A stretch of DNA of 64,000 bases, from assembly GCF_030409945.1 (NCBI RefSeq), contig NZ_JAUFQV010000025.1, positions 124,001 to 188,000 of the forward strand. The letters are read 5' to 3'. The DNA is from Vibrio tapetis subsp. quintayensis. Lineage in GTDB: Bacteria; Pseudomonadota; Gammaproteobacteria; Enterobacterales; Vibrionaceae. The position numbers were made by a program, and so were the translations under genes. Of the stretch, positions 9,665 through 17,859 are shown piece after piece (positions within the stretch are counted from its first letter, which is position 1; each line of letters opens with the position of its first letter). The notes under the pieces were generated by a model, which saw only the letters and a list, made by a program, of their open reading frames with translations, was not told the origin of the DNA and did no database searches.

Positions 9665-9773
9665 ATTTCCGTTAAACTCCGTCCTTTAATAATAAATGGT
9701 CTGCTTTTTGCAGGCTATTTGTTATGTATGTATCTTTGGCGGTCTGCCAAGACATTGAATGGATGGAAATATT

Positions 9774-10310
9774 ATGTTTGGACGAGCCCGAGCTGTGGCG
9801 TTACTAGGACTTGCAGCACTTAGCCCTTTTGCGGCTAACGCTAACAATTTTAACTATACTTCATTGGAAGTTAGGATTGGCGCAAACCCAAGCACATACG
9901 GTGCTGAAGGTAAAATGGCATTCACAGAAAACACCCATTTTATCGGTCGTTTTGATTCAAATTTCGAAAGTGATTACGACTTAGCAGGTGGTATCGGCTT
10001 CAATGGCCCTGCGACCCAGTTTGCAGACATTTATGGCCACATTTTGCTGCATAACATTAAAGATTCAAGCGACAAGTTTGTCGGCAGTGATTTTATACCA
10101 GAGCTAGCATTTGGCATGCGTGCATGGGTTATCGACCGTATTGAAGCCAATGTCATGATTGGGCAGCTAGTGTACTCTGATGGTTCTGAAACCATCTATA
10201 GCATTGGCGGTCGCTTCCATTCTACAGACCAACTCTCTATTGGCGCCAACCTTGCTGATCATGGGGTGTATGGCCCTCAACTTCTACTTGGTGCAAGGTT
10301 CATGTTCTAA
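9774..10310 (+). CDS. Predicted small outer-membrane beta-barrel protein
   Basis: 178 residues from the ATG at 9774, preferred to one 15 bases upstream because GGATGGA lies at good spacing before it and because it begins the signal peptide (MFGRARAVALLGLAALSPFAANA). The mature protein consists of alternating hydrophobic/polar strands rich in Gly and aromatic residues and ends in Phe (GARFMF), the usual BAM-recognised C-terminal strand. It looks like an eight-stranded barrel of unknown role. No enzyme motifs. A strong terminator follows. Confidence 0.75.
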   Translation: MFGRARAVALLGLAALSPFAANANNFNYTSLEVRIGANPSTYGAEGKMAFTENTHFIGRFDSNFESDYDLAGGIGFNGPATQFADIYGHILLHNIKDSSDKFVGSDFIPELAFGMRAWVIDRIEANVMIGQLVYSDGSETIYSIGGRFHSTDQLSIGANLADHGVYGPQLLLGARFMF

Positions 10311-10327
10311 GCGAGTCGAACAGATGT

Positions 10328-10362
10328 AAAAAAGACCACTGTCAATTCAGTGGTCTTTTTGT
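10328..10362. terminator. Bidirectional intrinsic terminator
   Basis: AAAGACCACTG (10331-10341) pairs with CAGTGGTCTTT (10348-10358), loop TCAATT, with an A-run before and a T-run after. It can stop both the barrel gene from the left and the lipoprotein gene (stop at 10392) from the right. Confidence 0.92.
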
Positions 10363-10391
10363 TTGTCTACCGCCTAAGTGAACTTGGTTAT

Positions 10392-11063
10392 TTATTTCAC
10401 TTTTGGTTGTACATACTCTTTAGAAACGTCGACCACGGCAACATCATTAAAGAAGCTTCGCCCCAACAGGACCGGAAAATCTAAATGTGACCGATCGGTC
10501 AGTGTAAACGGCGTTTTTTCTTTCAATTCACCGATTTGAACCCACCCCATAACAACAGGACGGCGATCAAATTCTTCACTGCTTGCCTGCTTAATACGAA
10601 CCCAACGCTCTACTGGAACCTCTAGCACTTCACTTGTCACCTCGTCATGGCCGACTTTAAACTTGACCCAATCTTTGCCATCACGTTCAAACGCTTCCAA
10701 GTCTACAGCGCTTATTGAAGAGGTTGTTGCTCCTGTGTCAATACGAGATTTGAAACTCTTGTCTAAGCCAGGGAAATAAACCCACTCTCGCTCGCCTAAA
10801 ATCAGTTTACCATCGGCGGTGGTCAACGGTTCCGGTTTAGGTTTAACGACCGGCTTTGGTTTTTCAACCTCTGGAGTTGGCTTAACCTCAGGTTCGCTTG
10901 GTTTGGCGACTTCTGGAGTGGTGACTTCTGGTTCAGTAACTTCCACTTCCACTTTCGTTTCCGAATTTTCTGTATCAGCATTGCTCTGGCTTGTATTGGT
11001 ATTAGCACATGCTGCTAGGCTTCCTGCCATTAATGCCACTAACAATTTTTGTCTTGGTGTCAT
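10392..11063 (-). CDS. Lipoprotein of the retropepsin-like 'ATP-dependent zinc protease' family (PF05618)
   Basis: 223 residues. A lipoprotein signal peptide ends at a lipobox (GSLAAC, Cys about residue 19). Then comes a long acidic/proline linker of repeated E-V-x-x-P units (about 30-80), which could span the periplasm. The C-terminal domain (about 85-220) matches the PF05618 family: GEREWVYFPGL, RIDTGATTSSISA with the aspartic-protease-like DTGA triad, and FPVLLGRSFF. The old family name claims zinc and ATP, but the fold is retropepsin-like. Relatives are linked to cell-envelope and glutathione-ligase-like contexts; the substrate is unknown. A GGAG lies well placed before the ATG. It follows the aminotransferase by 12 bases, so probably one operon. 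Confidence 0.85.
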   Translation of the reverse strand: MTPRQKLLVALMAGSLAACANTNTSQSNADTENSETKVEVEVTEPEVTTPEVAKPSEPEVKPTPEVEKPKPVVKPKPEPLTTADGKLILGEREWVYFPGLDKSFKSRIDTGATTSSISAVDLEAFERDGKDWVKFKVGHDEVTSEVLEVPVERWVRIKQASSEEFDRRPVVMGWVQIGELKEKTPFTLTDRSHLDFPVLLGRSFFNDVAVVDVSKEYVQPKVK

Positions 11064-11075
11064 TTGCTGTCTCCG

Positions 11076-12260
11076 CTATTTGGCTACGGTTTGAATAGCA
11101 TTTGCTACGTATGGAATGTCATTTTCAGACAAACCAGCGATATTAATACGACCATCACCGACGCCATAAATACCGTATTCTTCCCGTAATCTTGTCATTT
11201 GTTCACTGCTAAAGCCTAGCACAGTAAACATACCTTTATGAGATTTGATGAAGTCAAAATACTGATTATTGTGAGTATTATTAAACTCTTGGCACAGATT
11301 TGTTCGTAAAGTCACCAGACGCTGCTGCATTTGCGACAGCTCTTGTTTCCATATAGCGGTCAGTTCATCACTCTGCAGTACCGTTTTAACCAACGCTGCA
11401 CCGTGATCTGGCGGCATTGTGTAGGTCGCTCTCGCTAATTGCAGTAATTTGCCTTTTGCGTTTGTTGCTTCTTGACTATTTTTACCTATGACGATGGCGG
11501 CACCAGTACGCTCACGATACAAGCCAAAGTTTTTAGAGCAAGATGTTGTGATAAGCATTTCTTCAACACTATCTGCCATGTGGCGCAAGCCCTGAGCATC
11601 CTGATCTAAACCATCGCCGAAACCTTGATAAGCGATATCAACAAATGGGATGAACCCCAGCTTCAATGAAAGCTCCGTAATAATTTTCCAAGTTGCAAAA
11701 TCAATATCTGCACCCGTTGGGTTATGGCAGCAACCATGCAGTAACACCACATCTTTTGGCCCCGCTGTAGAGATATCTTCCAACATCCCTTCGAGATCCA
11801 CTTGTTTTGTTTCAGGGCTAAAATAACGATAATGACGTACTTTAAGGCCTGCCGCTTCCATCACAGGACGGTGGTTTACATAACTTGGATTACTTAACCA
11901 TACGGTGGTATCTGGCTGAGCGACATTCATTAGATCGCCGAGCATACGTAACGCTCCACTCGCGCCTGGCGTTTGTATTGCCGCAACTCGAGACATCGCT
12001 GACGTACCAGAAAGTAGTAAATCAACCATAGATTGATTGAACTCTTCACAACCGGCTAAGCCTACATACGCTTTGGTTTTTTGAGTTTGAATAACGCGTT
12101 GATTGGCCAGCGCGACCGCTTCCATTATCGGTGTTTCACCTTGGTTATTGCGGTATACGCCAATGCCGAGATCCACTTTTTCACTACGTGGATCACTACG
12201 ATATGCCACAGACAAAGATAAGATGGGATCTTGCTGTGGTGCTGGAAGATGAGAAAGCAT
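11076..12260 (-). CDS. Aromatic/aspartate aminotransferase (class I PLP enzyme)
   Basis: 394 residues from the ATG at 12260; a TTG 39 bases further out is unlikely because AAAGGG precedes the ATG and the family begins near MLSHLPAPQQDPILSL. It swaps amino groups between aromatic amino acids or aspartate and 2-oxoglutarate using pyridoxal phosphate. Visible features: GCCHNPTGAD (PLP-binding Asn and substrate contact), DIAYQGFGDGL (the Asp and Tyr that contact PLP) and SCSKNFGLYRERTGA, where the lysine forms the Schiff base. It is close to E. coli AspC/TyrB; which substrate it prefers cannot be read from sequence. Probably co-transcribed with the lipoprotein downstream. Confidence 0.93.
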   Translation of the reverse strand: MLSHLPAPQQDPILSLSVAYRSDPRSEKVDLGIGVYRNNQGETPIMEAVALANQRVIQTQKTKAYVGLAGCEEFNQSMVDLLLSGTSAMSRVAAIQTPGASGALRMLGDLMNVAQPDTTVWLSNPSYVNHRPVMEAAGLKVRHYRYFSPETKQVDLEGMLEDISTAGPKDVVLLHGCCHNPTGADIDFATWKIITELSLKLGFIPFVDIAYQGFGDGLDQDAQGLRHMADSVEEMLITTSCSKNFGLYRERTGAAIVIGKNSQEATNAKGKLLQLARATYTMPPDHGAALVKTVLQSDELTAIWKQELSQMQQRLVTLRTNLCQEFNNTHNNQYFDFIKSHKGMFTVLGFSSEQMTRLREEYGIYGVGDGRINIAGLSENDIPYVANAIQTVAK

Positions 12261-12351
12261 GAAAGTCACAACCCTTTGAAATTCAATAATGAACTTCAAA
12301 TTAACACTGTCGTTACGAAATTCGAAGGGATTTTTACCTGTTCTACGACTT

Positions 12352-12819
12352 TTAAAGCTTAAAGGTATGAATTACTTGGTTTGAGCTTCCTCTCCAATCT
12401 AAGCTAGGGTCGGCGAGATCTCGCTCGAACTTGCCATCCACCAGCGTATCAACAAGCTCTACGATCTGTTTTTGTTGCTCATCTAACTCGGAAAGTAGAT
12501 AACCAGTCCAAAGCCAAATGTCTTTTCCTACACATTCTCGACGAACACGCTCTACTAACTTCAAGATTCCTGACACGTTATCCGGGTGCAGTGGATCGCC
12601 ACCAGATAACGACAAACCACGTTTTGGAATACGCGTATCATTGAGATCAGCGATGATCTGGTCTTCTAGATCGACTGTAAACTCATGGCCTGAACAAACA
12701 GACCATGACGCTTTATTATAACATCCGCGGCATTGGTGAACGCAGCCGGAAACAAACAGCGTACTGCGTGTTCCCGGCCCGTTAACAACATCAATAGGAT
12801 GATATTGTAGGTAATTCAT
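12352..12819 (-). CDS. nrdG: Anaerobic ribonucleotide reductase activase NrdG
   Basis: 155 residues. A radical-SAM enzyme that makes the glycyl radical on NrdD. The 4Fe-4S ligands are in GCVHQCRGCYN (CxxxCxxC), followed by the SAM-binding GGDPLHP motif. The ATG shares one base with the nrdD stop (TAATG), so the two are translationally coupled. Cytoplasmic and oxygen-sensitive. Confidence 0.97.
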   Translation of the reverse strand: MNYLQYHPIDVVNGPGTRSTLFVSGCVHQCRGCYNKASWSVCSGHEFTVDLEDQIIADLNDTRIPKRGLSLSGGDPLHPDNVSGILKLVERVRRECVGKDIWLWTGYLLSELDEQQKQIVELVDTLVDGKFERDLADPSLDWRGSSNQVIHTFKL

Positions 12820-14942
12820 TAGAGGTGTTTCACTCGACGAATCACTTCTTCTTGCTTGCCGAAGTTAAATGGTCGCGCATCGGGGCTGCCTAAGTAACCA
12901 CAAACACGGCGAGTTACGGATACTTTCGTTGAGTCGTGGTTACCACATTTAGGGCAAGTAAAGCCTTTGCTTGTACACTCAAACTCACCGTTGTAGCCAC
13001 ATTCGTAACACTCATCTATTGGCGTATTCGTTCCGTAATACGGCACATGAGCGTAGCTGTAATCCCATACATTTTCTAACGCTTCAATGTTGCGCTGCAT
13101 GTTCGGAAATTCACCGTAACAAATGAAACCGCCGGTTGAAATTTCAGGGTACGGTTTTTCGAAATCAATCTTGTCGTATGGGTTTACTTTCTTTTGCACA
13201 TCGAGGTGGAAGCTGTTGGTGTAATAACCTTTGTCAGTCACGCCTTCAATCACACCGAACTCTTTTGCATCAACACGACAGAAACGGCTGCACAAGTTTT
13301 CACTTGGCGTACCATATAGGCTAAAACCATAGCCCGTTTCTTCAGTCCAAGCGTCAATGTTCTTCTTAAGGTACGTAACAATGTCTAAGCCTTTTTGGCG
13401 TAGCGCTGCGTCATCATAAACATGATTTTCTTTACCATAAAGTGCCGTCACCATTTCATGGATACCGATGTAACCCAATGAAATTGATGCTCTGCCGTTC
13501 TTAAAGATTTCCGCAACTGAATCTTCAGCTTTCAAGCGAACACCACACGCTCCTTCCATGTATAAAATTGGCGCAACGCGGGCTTTAACATTCTCTAAAC
13601 GAGAAATTCGGGTTTCCAAAGCACGACGAGCAATCACCAGCTTTTCGTCCAGTAAAGCATAGAATGCTTTTTCGTCGCCTTTAGCTTGAATTGCGATACG
13701 AGGTAAGTTCAAGCTCACCACACCAAGGTTATTACGACCTTCATGGATAAGCTCGCCATTTTCTTCATACGTACCAAGGAAACTGCGACAACCCATTGGA
13801 GTTTTAAATGAACCGGTGATTTCTACTACTTTGTCGTAGTTCAGAATATCAGGGTACATGCGCTTAGACGCACACTCTAGCGCCAGCTGCTTTATGTCGT
13901 AGCTAGGATCGCTCTTACGATGGTTTAAACCATCTTTAATGGCAAAAACTAACTTAGGGAATACCGCTGTTTTACGATTTTTACCTAAACCTGCAATGCG
14001 GTTTTTCAAAATCGACTTCTGAATAAGGCGCGATCCCCAGCTAGTACCTAACCCGAACCCAAAAGTAACAAATGGTGTTTGCCCATTTGCGGTATGAAGT
14101 GTGTTCACTTCGTATTCTAACGACTGGAAGGCGTCGTAACATTCTTTCTCTGTACGCGACATCGCGAAGGCTTCAGGATTATGGATATCCCACTCACGTG
14201 CCACTTCTAAATGCTTTTCGTAACTGGTTAACACGTAAGGCTCGAGAACTTCATCAATGCGGTTGATCGTGGTGCCACCGTATATGTGACTCGCCACTTG
14301 CGCGATAATTTGTGCAGTTACCGCAGTCGCCGTTGAAATTGATTTAGGGGTATCAATTTCAGCATTGCCCATCTTAAAGCCATGGGTCAGCATACCTTTC
14401 AAATCAATCAACATACAGTTGAACATTGGGAAAAACGGTGCGTAATCTAAATCATGGTAGTGAATATCACCGTTATCATGAGCTTGAACGATGTCACGCG
14501 GCAAAATGTGTGTTTTCGCATAATGTTTAGCCACGATACCCGCAAGCAGATCTCGTTGAGTTGGAATAACCTTACCATCTTTGTTTGCATTTTCGTTAAG
14601 CAGGTCGGCATTGCTTTGTTCAATCAAGCCTTGAATTTCTTGATTCAATGCGCTTTTCTTCTCACGCGCCATATCGCGGTCGTGACGGTACTCAATATAC
14701 GAACGAGCCAATGCTTTACAGTCGCCCTGCATCAATTCGTTTTCTACCATGGTTTGGATTTCTTGAATGTCTACTTGCTTGCAATCACGAACCTTGTCTT
14801 GAACAGCGATAGCAACCTGTGCCGCGTACTCAGCAACCGTACTATCTACGTGTTCCGCAGCGCTTTCTACAGCTGCCACAATACGCGCTCTTTCGAACGG
14901 AGCTTGCGAACCATCCCTTTTGATTACAACAGTATTGACCAT
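12819..14942 (-). CDS. nrdD: Anaerobic class III ribonucleoside-triphosphate reductase NrdD
   Basis: 707 residues, usual length. It reduces ribonucleoside triphosphates to deoxy forms without oxygen, using formate as reductant. An N-terminal ATP-cone (about 4-92) gives allosteric activity control. The C-terminus has the zinc site CYECGY ... CPKCG and the glycyl-radical site RVCGYLG with Gly about 682. Formate as reductant fits with the FocA formate channel elsewhere in this window. Upstream lie two NrdR boxes and an FNR box, pointing to repression when dNTP/ATP is high and activation without oxygen. Confidence 0.97.
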   Translation of the reverse strand: MVNTVVIKRDGSQAPFERARIVAAVESAAEHVDSTVAEYAAQVAIAVQDKVRDCKQVDIQEIQTMVENELMQGDCKALARSYIEYRHDRDMAREKKSALNQEIQGLIEQSNADLLNENANKDGKVIPTQRDLLAGIVAKHYAKTHILPRDIVQAHDNGDIHYHDLDYAPFFPMFNCMLIDLKGMLTHGFKMGNAEIDTPKSISTATAVTAQIIAQVASHIYGGTTINRIDEVLEPYVLTSYEKHLEVAREWDIHNPEAFAMSRTEKECYDAFQSLEYEVNTLHTANGQTPFVTFGFGLGTSWGSRLIQKSILKNRIAGLGKNRKTAVFPKLVFAIKDGLNHRKSDPSYDIKQLALECASKRMYPDILNYDKVVEITGSFKTPMGCRSFLGTYEENGELIHEGRNNLGVVSLNLPRIAIQAKGDEKAFYALLDEKLVIARRALETRISRLENVKARVAPILYMEGACGVRLKAEDSVAEIFKNGRASISLGYIGIHEMVTALYGKENHVYDDAALRQKGLDIVTYLKKNIDAWTEETGYGFSLYGTPSENLCSRFCRVDAKEFGVIEGVTDKGYYTNSFHLDVQKKVNPYDKIDFEKPYPEISTGGFICYGEFPNMQRNIEALENVWDYSYAHVPYYGTNTPIDECYECGYNGEFECTSKGFTCPKCGNHDSTKVSVTRRVCGYLGSPDARPFNFGKQEEVIRRVKHL

Positions 14943-14970
14943 TTTTCCTCACCCTCAGTAGTAAAGGTTT

Positions 14971-15017
14971 TCACCCTATATTGTGTACATATAACGAACA
15001 AGCACTATATGTTGTGG
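14971..15017 (-). promoter_or_regulatory. Tandem NrdR boxes upstream of nrdD
   Basis: Two 16-base sites match the NrdR consensus ACACWATATATWGTGT at 13 of 16 positions each: TCACCCTATATTGTGT (14971-14986) and GCACTATATGTTGTGG (15002-15017). Their start-to-start distance is 31 bases, three helical turns, the known arrangement for NrdR on nrd promoters. They lie 29-75 bases before the nrdD start codon. Confidence 0.88.
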
Positions 15018-15049
15018 CGTATTAAACCAAAAACACACTAGAATTGGTA

Positions 15050-15063
15050 TTGATGTAGATCAA
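15050..15063. promoter_or_regulatory. FNR box of the nrdD promoter
   Basis: TTGATGTAGATCAA is a perfect TTGAT-N4-ATCAA FNR site, centre 15056.5. On the minus strand a possible -10 TAATAC lies at 15024-15019, giving a start near 15013 and placing the FNR site close to -41.5 to -43.5, as in class II FNR-activated promoters. The start would fall inside the upstream NrdR box. Confidence 0.88.
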
Positions 15064-15080
15064 TAAATACCGATGAGCGA

Positions 15081-15101
15081 CTAAGATCAAGTCGATCTTA
15101 G
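15081..15101. repeat. Perfect 8-bp inverted repeat between nrdD and the nuclease gene
   Basis: CTAAGATC and GATCTTAG are separated by AAGTC. It sits 18 bases beyond the FNR box and about 100 bases before the nuclease start. It may be an operator or a leader hairpin; no regulator is recognised. Confidence 0.5.
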
Positions 15102-15202
15102 CGGAGTTGATCCCACATTTGAATGACACTATGAAAACCCGATTTTTTTCCAAGATTTTGTCTCTCGATGTGGGTATGCTTGCGCATAATCTGGGGATAA
15201 AT

Positions 15203-16099
15203 ATGAGCCAAAAGAGAGAATTGATGCGCCTAATACTGATATTACTATTTGGAATAATGCCGGCGATCCTTGTCGCGTCTCCACTCACCTTTGCTACATG
15301 GAATATAGAATGGTTATCCACACAACCAAGCAATCAATTCAAAGCAAGTGTAAGAAGCGAGCAAGATTACCAACAATTAGCGCATTATTTTGACAAAATA
15401 TCACCGCAAGTTTTGGCTTTTCAAGAAGTGAATGATGCACAAGCTCTCGAAAAAATAATTCACCCTGAGCGCTTCAATATCATTTTTTCGGAGCGCGCAA
15501 TGAACCCCAACAGGCAATTTGATGGGATTAACCAATTTACCGGTTTTGCCATTGATAAGCGCATGACCTTTACCAATCAACCAGATTTGGATCTCTTACC
15601 CTCATCCACCAGCAAATTGCGCCTGGCTACCTACGTTGTCGTGCAAAGCCACAGCGATAAACCAATACATATGCTTTCTCTTCACTTAAAAGCAGGCTGC
15701 AGTGGTGCTAAGAAGAACTCTCACTCGTGCACCATCATTAATAAGCAGGCCAAAGTGTTAAATACATGGCTAAAAGAGAGAGTCGCGAACGAACAGCCCT
15801 TCATCGTTGCGGGAGACTTCAATCATAATTTATCGTATAACAATGATTGGTTATGGAGAGTATTGTCTCATGGGGTAAAAGGCGACATCACACTGGTCAC
15901 CCAAGCGACCAAAGCCAAATGCCTAGTTAAGTCGAATAGAAACCGGAATCAAACCCATCAATTTCGCCATCTTGTTGACCACATTATTGTCAGCAAGGAT
16001 CTAACGCCAAGCAACACCGTGCAAACCGTATTCACTAAACAAGACGTACTGAAAAGACAACTCAGTGACCATTGTCCTATCAGTACGCAAATTCACTAA
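15203..16099 (+). CDS. Secreted endonuclease/exonuclease/phosphatase family protein
   Basis: 298 residues from the ATG at 15203, chosen because GGGG lies at good spacing; an ATG at 15224 would also give a signal peptide. A hydrophobic segment (about 8-25, ending LVAS) should export it. The EEP-fold motifs are in order: TWNIEWL, FQEVND (metal Glu), LHLKAGC, VAGDFNH (catalytic Asp and Asn) and SDHCPI (catalytic Asp-His). Family members are Mg-dependent DNases or phosphodiesterases; the pair of cysteines around GCSGAKKNSHSC fits an exported protein. Substrate uncertain; an extracellular or periplasmic nuclease is the simplest reading. It converges with the FAD oxidoreductase gene with a 15-base gap. 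Confidence 0.85.
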   Translation: MSQKRELMRLILILLFGIMPAILVASPLTFATWNIEWLSTQPSNQFKASVRSEQDYQQLAHYFDKISPQVLAFQEVNDAQALEKIIHPERFNIIFSERAMNPNRQFDGINQFTGFAIDKRMTFTNQPDLDLLPSSTSKLRLATYVVVQSHSDKPIHMLSLHLKAGCSGAKKNSHSCTIINKQAKVLNTWLKERVANEQPFIVAGDFNHNLSYNNDWLWRVLSHGVKGDITLVTQATKAKCLVKSNRNRNQTHQFRHLVDHIIVSKDLTPSNTVQTVFTKQDVLKRQLSDHCPISTQIH

Positions 16100-16114
16100 C
16101 GAATCAAAATGACG

Positions 16115-17572
16115 CTAAGATGCCGAATTAGTTTTGGGGATCTGAGCAAGTGCTACCGGGTACCCTCTCAATTGCGCGAGGTACTCGGCCTTTTTCTCGA
16201 CTTGGTCTGATGTCAGACTCATGGTCGTCTTGTATTCTGTTGGCGACAAAGCATTCGCCTTGAGTAAGCCACTTTTCACCATGTGTTCAACAACTTTATT
16301 TGATGCGTCTAGCGCAGAAGAGCCTTTTACCACTTCCAATCTGGCATAGTTTTGCCCTGAAAATGACACATCCGCCGCCCTTAACGTGACATTGTCACCA
16401 GGTATTTGTTGTGCTCCAAATAAAGGTTTCCCCTCACCTAACGCTTGTTCGAAATCAGGAATAAACTGCGCCATATGGTCAATCGCATTCTTCGTTCTCA
16501 GCTCAAACTCGGTGGTTGTCCAACCTCGTTTGACCTTTCGCTGAAGAAGACTAGGGAGCTCTGGTTGAGAGCTGTCGTTTGATGAGGAAACCAAGCCGTC
16601 ACGAAACAAAGTGATGTCTTCCGTCATACCGTGCAATTGGAAGTGTCCATTTGGGTATGGGGTCAATTGGGCCATTCCTTGCGGTGTCCCCCTTGGCCCA
16701 TGAAAGATCACTTCTGGCCACTCTTGATTGCATTGTGTCCACTGCGTGACATAAGCCGCTTTGAACTCAACCAAACGTTGTCTTGGCGCATTAGCCCAGT
16801 CATCAACGATGCCCGTTTCAAAGCCGCAAGCATTAATTAGATAATCGAACCGACGTTGCGTTTGCACTCCATCCGCGTGAGTGAAGTTCACCACCCACTG
16901 ACTACCCGATGCTTCAATACGGTTAACACCCGTATTAAGATAAAGTTGGCAATTCTTGAGTTGCTCTAGTGCTAAATTCGCACTTGCAGATAACCTAAAC
17001 ACACTCCAACCATATTCCTGCACGGCTACGACCGGATACTTCAAGGTTTCAAGGTTGGCATGTTGGGCAAAAGGTATCATCCATTCATCAAAAGATACGG
17101 GGGTAACAGGTTGAACCTTATTTCGTAAGCCGAGCAACTCTTCTTTTGAATACAGGCGATAATAGTCCTCTGGCAGTCCAAGCACTTCATTGCTGGCATC
17201 TTGATCAACTAAAGTTTGATAAGACGCTTTCACAACTTTAAGTCGAGGAATGATGGCATCGGCTTCACCTGGGTCACTATGGGGTACCGCAATGACCGTC
17301 GGTCGAATGTTCAACGTATGTTTAAACAGCTTGACCGTATCTATCGACTGACGTAGCAATGTAAGACACTGCTGCTCAGAAATTTCACGATACAGGTTTC
17401 CCCCTGCATGCAAGTGGCAAATTGGCGGGCCGCTCACTAAACTGGTGTTTCTTTCGAATACCGTGACGTTCAGGCCCATTTCGGCTAACGTTAACGCCGC
17501 TGTAGCGCCAGAAATACCACCGCCAACCACTGCGATTTCTATTGGTTTTATTGGATCAGTTACCGTAGTCAT
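16115..17572 (-). CDS. FAD-dependent oxidoreductase (DAO-like)
   Basis: 485 residues from the ATG at 17572; a non-ATG codon 15 bases further out is less likely. The N-terminal dinucleotide-binding motif IAVVGGGISGATAAL and an early glutamate (VFERNT) bind FAD. The middle region holds an oxidase-like substrate domain (YLINACGFETG, a typical second FAD contact). No membrane or signal segment. The substrate is unknown; amine or amino-acid oxidation is the family norm. It stands alone, and no clear ribosome-binding site precedes the ATG. Confidence 0.8.
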   Translation of the reverse strand: MTTVTDPIKPIEIAVVGGGISGATAALTLAEMGLNVTVFERNTSLVSGPPICHLHAGGNLYREISEQQCLTLLRQSIDTVKLFKHTLNIRPTVIAVPHSDPGEADAIIPRLKVVKASYQTLVDQDASNEVLGLPEDYYRLYSKEELLGLRNKVQPVTPVSFDEWMIPFAQHANLETLKYPVVAVQEYGWSVFRLSASANLALEQLKNCQLYLNTGVNRIEASGSQWVVNFTHADGVQTQRRFDYLINACGFETGIVDDWANAPRQRLVEFKAAYVTQWTQCNQEWPEVIFHGPRGTPQGMAQLTPYPNGHFQLHGMTEDITLFRDGLVSSSNDSSQPELPSLLQRKVKRGWTTTEFELRTKNAIDHMAQFIPDFEQALGEGKPLFGAQQIPGDNVTLRAADVSFSGQNYARLEVVKGSSALDASNKVVEHMVKSGLLKANALSPTEYKTTMSLTSDQVEKKAEYLAQLRGYPVALAQIPKTNSAS

Positions 17573-17791
17573 AATTGCTCTAATCAATTTTGATGCTCAA
17601 GCATTTTACTGTCTTATTTGTCTGATTAAAATCGCATTTTTATTGTGTCTTTAATATTTATTCTTTTCGTAAAATAATCTTAAAAAACACTTGACGCGAT
17701 GCTAAAAAAACCAATTTTTTAATGCGTGTGAATAACCGAATTGCCATAACATCCGCCCCATCGGGCTTGGCGCCTGTCCAGCATTTTTTTG

Positions 17792-17834
17792 AAAAAAGTT
17801 ATCCAAATATTTATCCACCGTTTTTGTGGATAAC
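17792..17834 (-). terminator. Candidate terminator of the ybbA-ybbP operon
   Basis: On the minus strand GTTATCCA (17834-17827) pairs with TGGATAAC (17805-17798) around a 21-base loop and runs directly into six T. An inner TTATCCAC/GTGGATAA pairing is an alternative fold. It lies just downstream of the ybbP stop. Confidence 0.6.
17799..17833. other. Cluster of three DnaA-box-like sequences
   Basis: TTATCCAAA (17799-17807), TTATCCACC (17811-17819) and, on the other strand, the perfect DnaA box TTATCCACA (17833-17825). Three nonamers in 35 bases. The same bases make the terminator hairpin, so the match may be a by-product. Confidence 0.45.
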
Positions 17835-17859
17835 TCACAAAAGATATTCACAATATTGG

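Noticed and set aside
14454..15041. 195-codon open frame on the plus strand opposite nrdD
   Set aside because: It lies antisense to the first 160 codons of nrdD and covers its promoter sites. It has no ribosome-binding site and no recognisable protein; it is a frame mirror of a real gene.
17799..17833. Replication origin based on three DnaA boxes
   Set aside because: There is no AT-rich unwinding region with repeats, no rctB/parAB-like genes nearby, and the bases are explained by a terminator stem.
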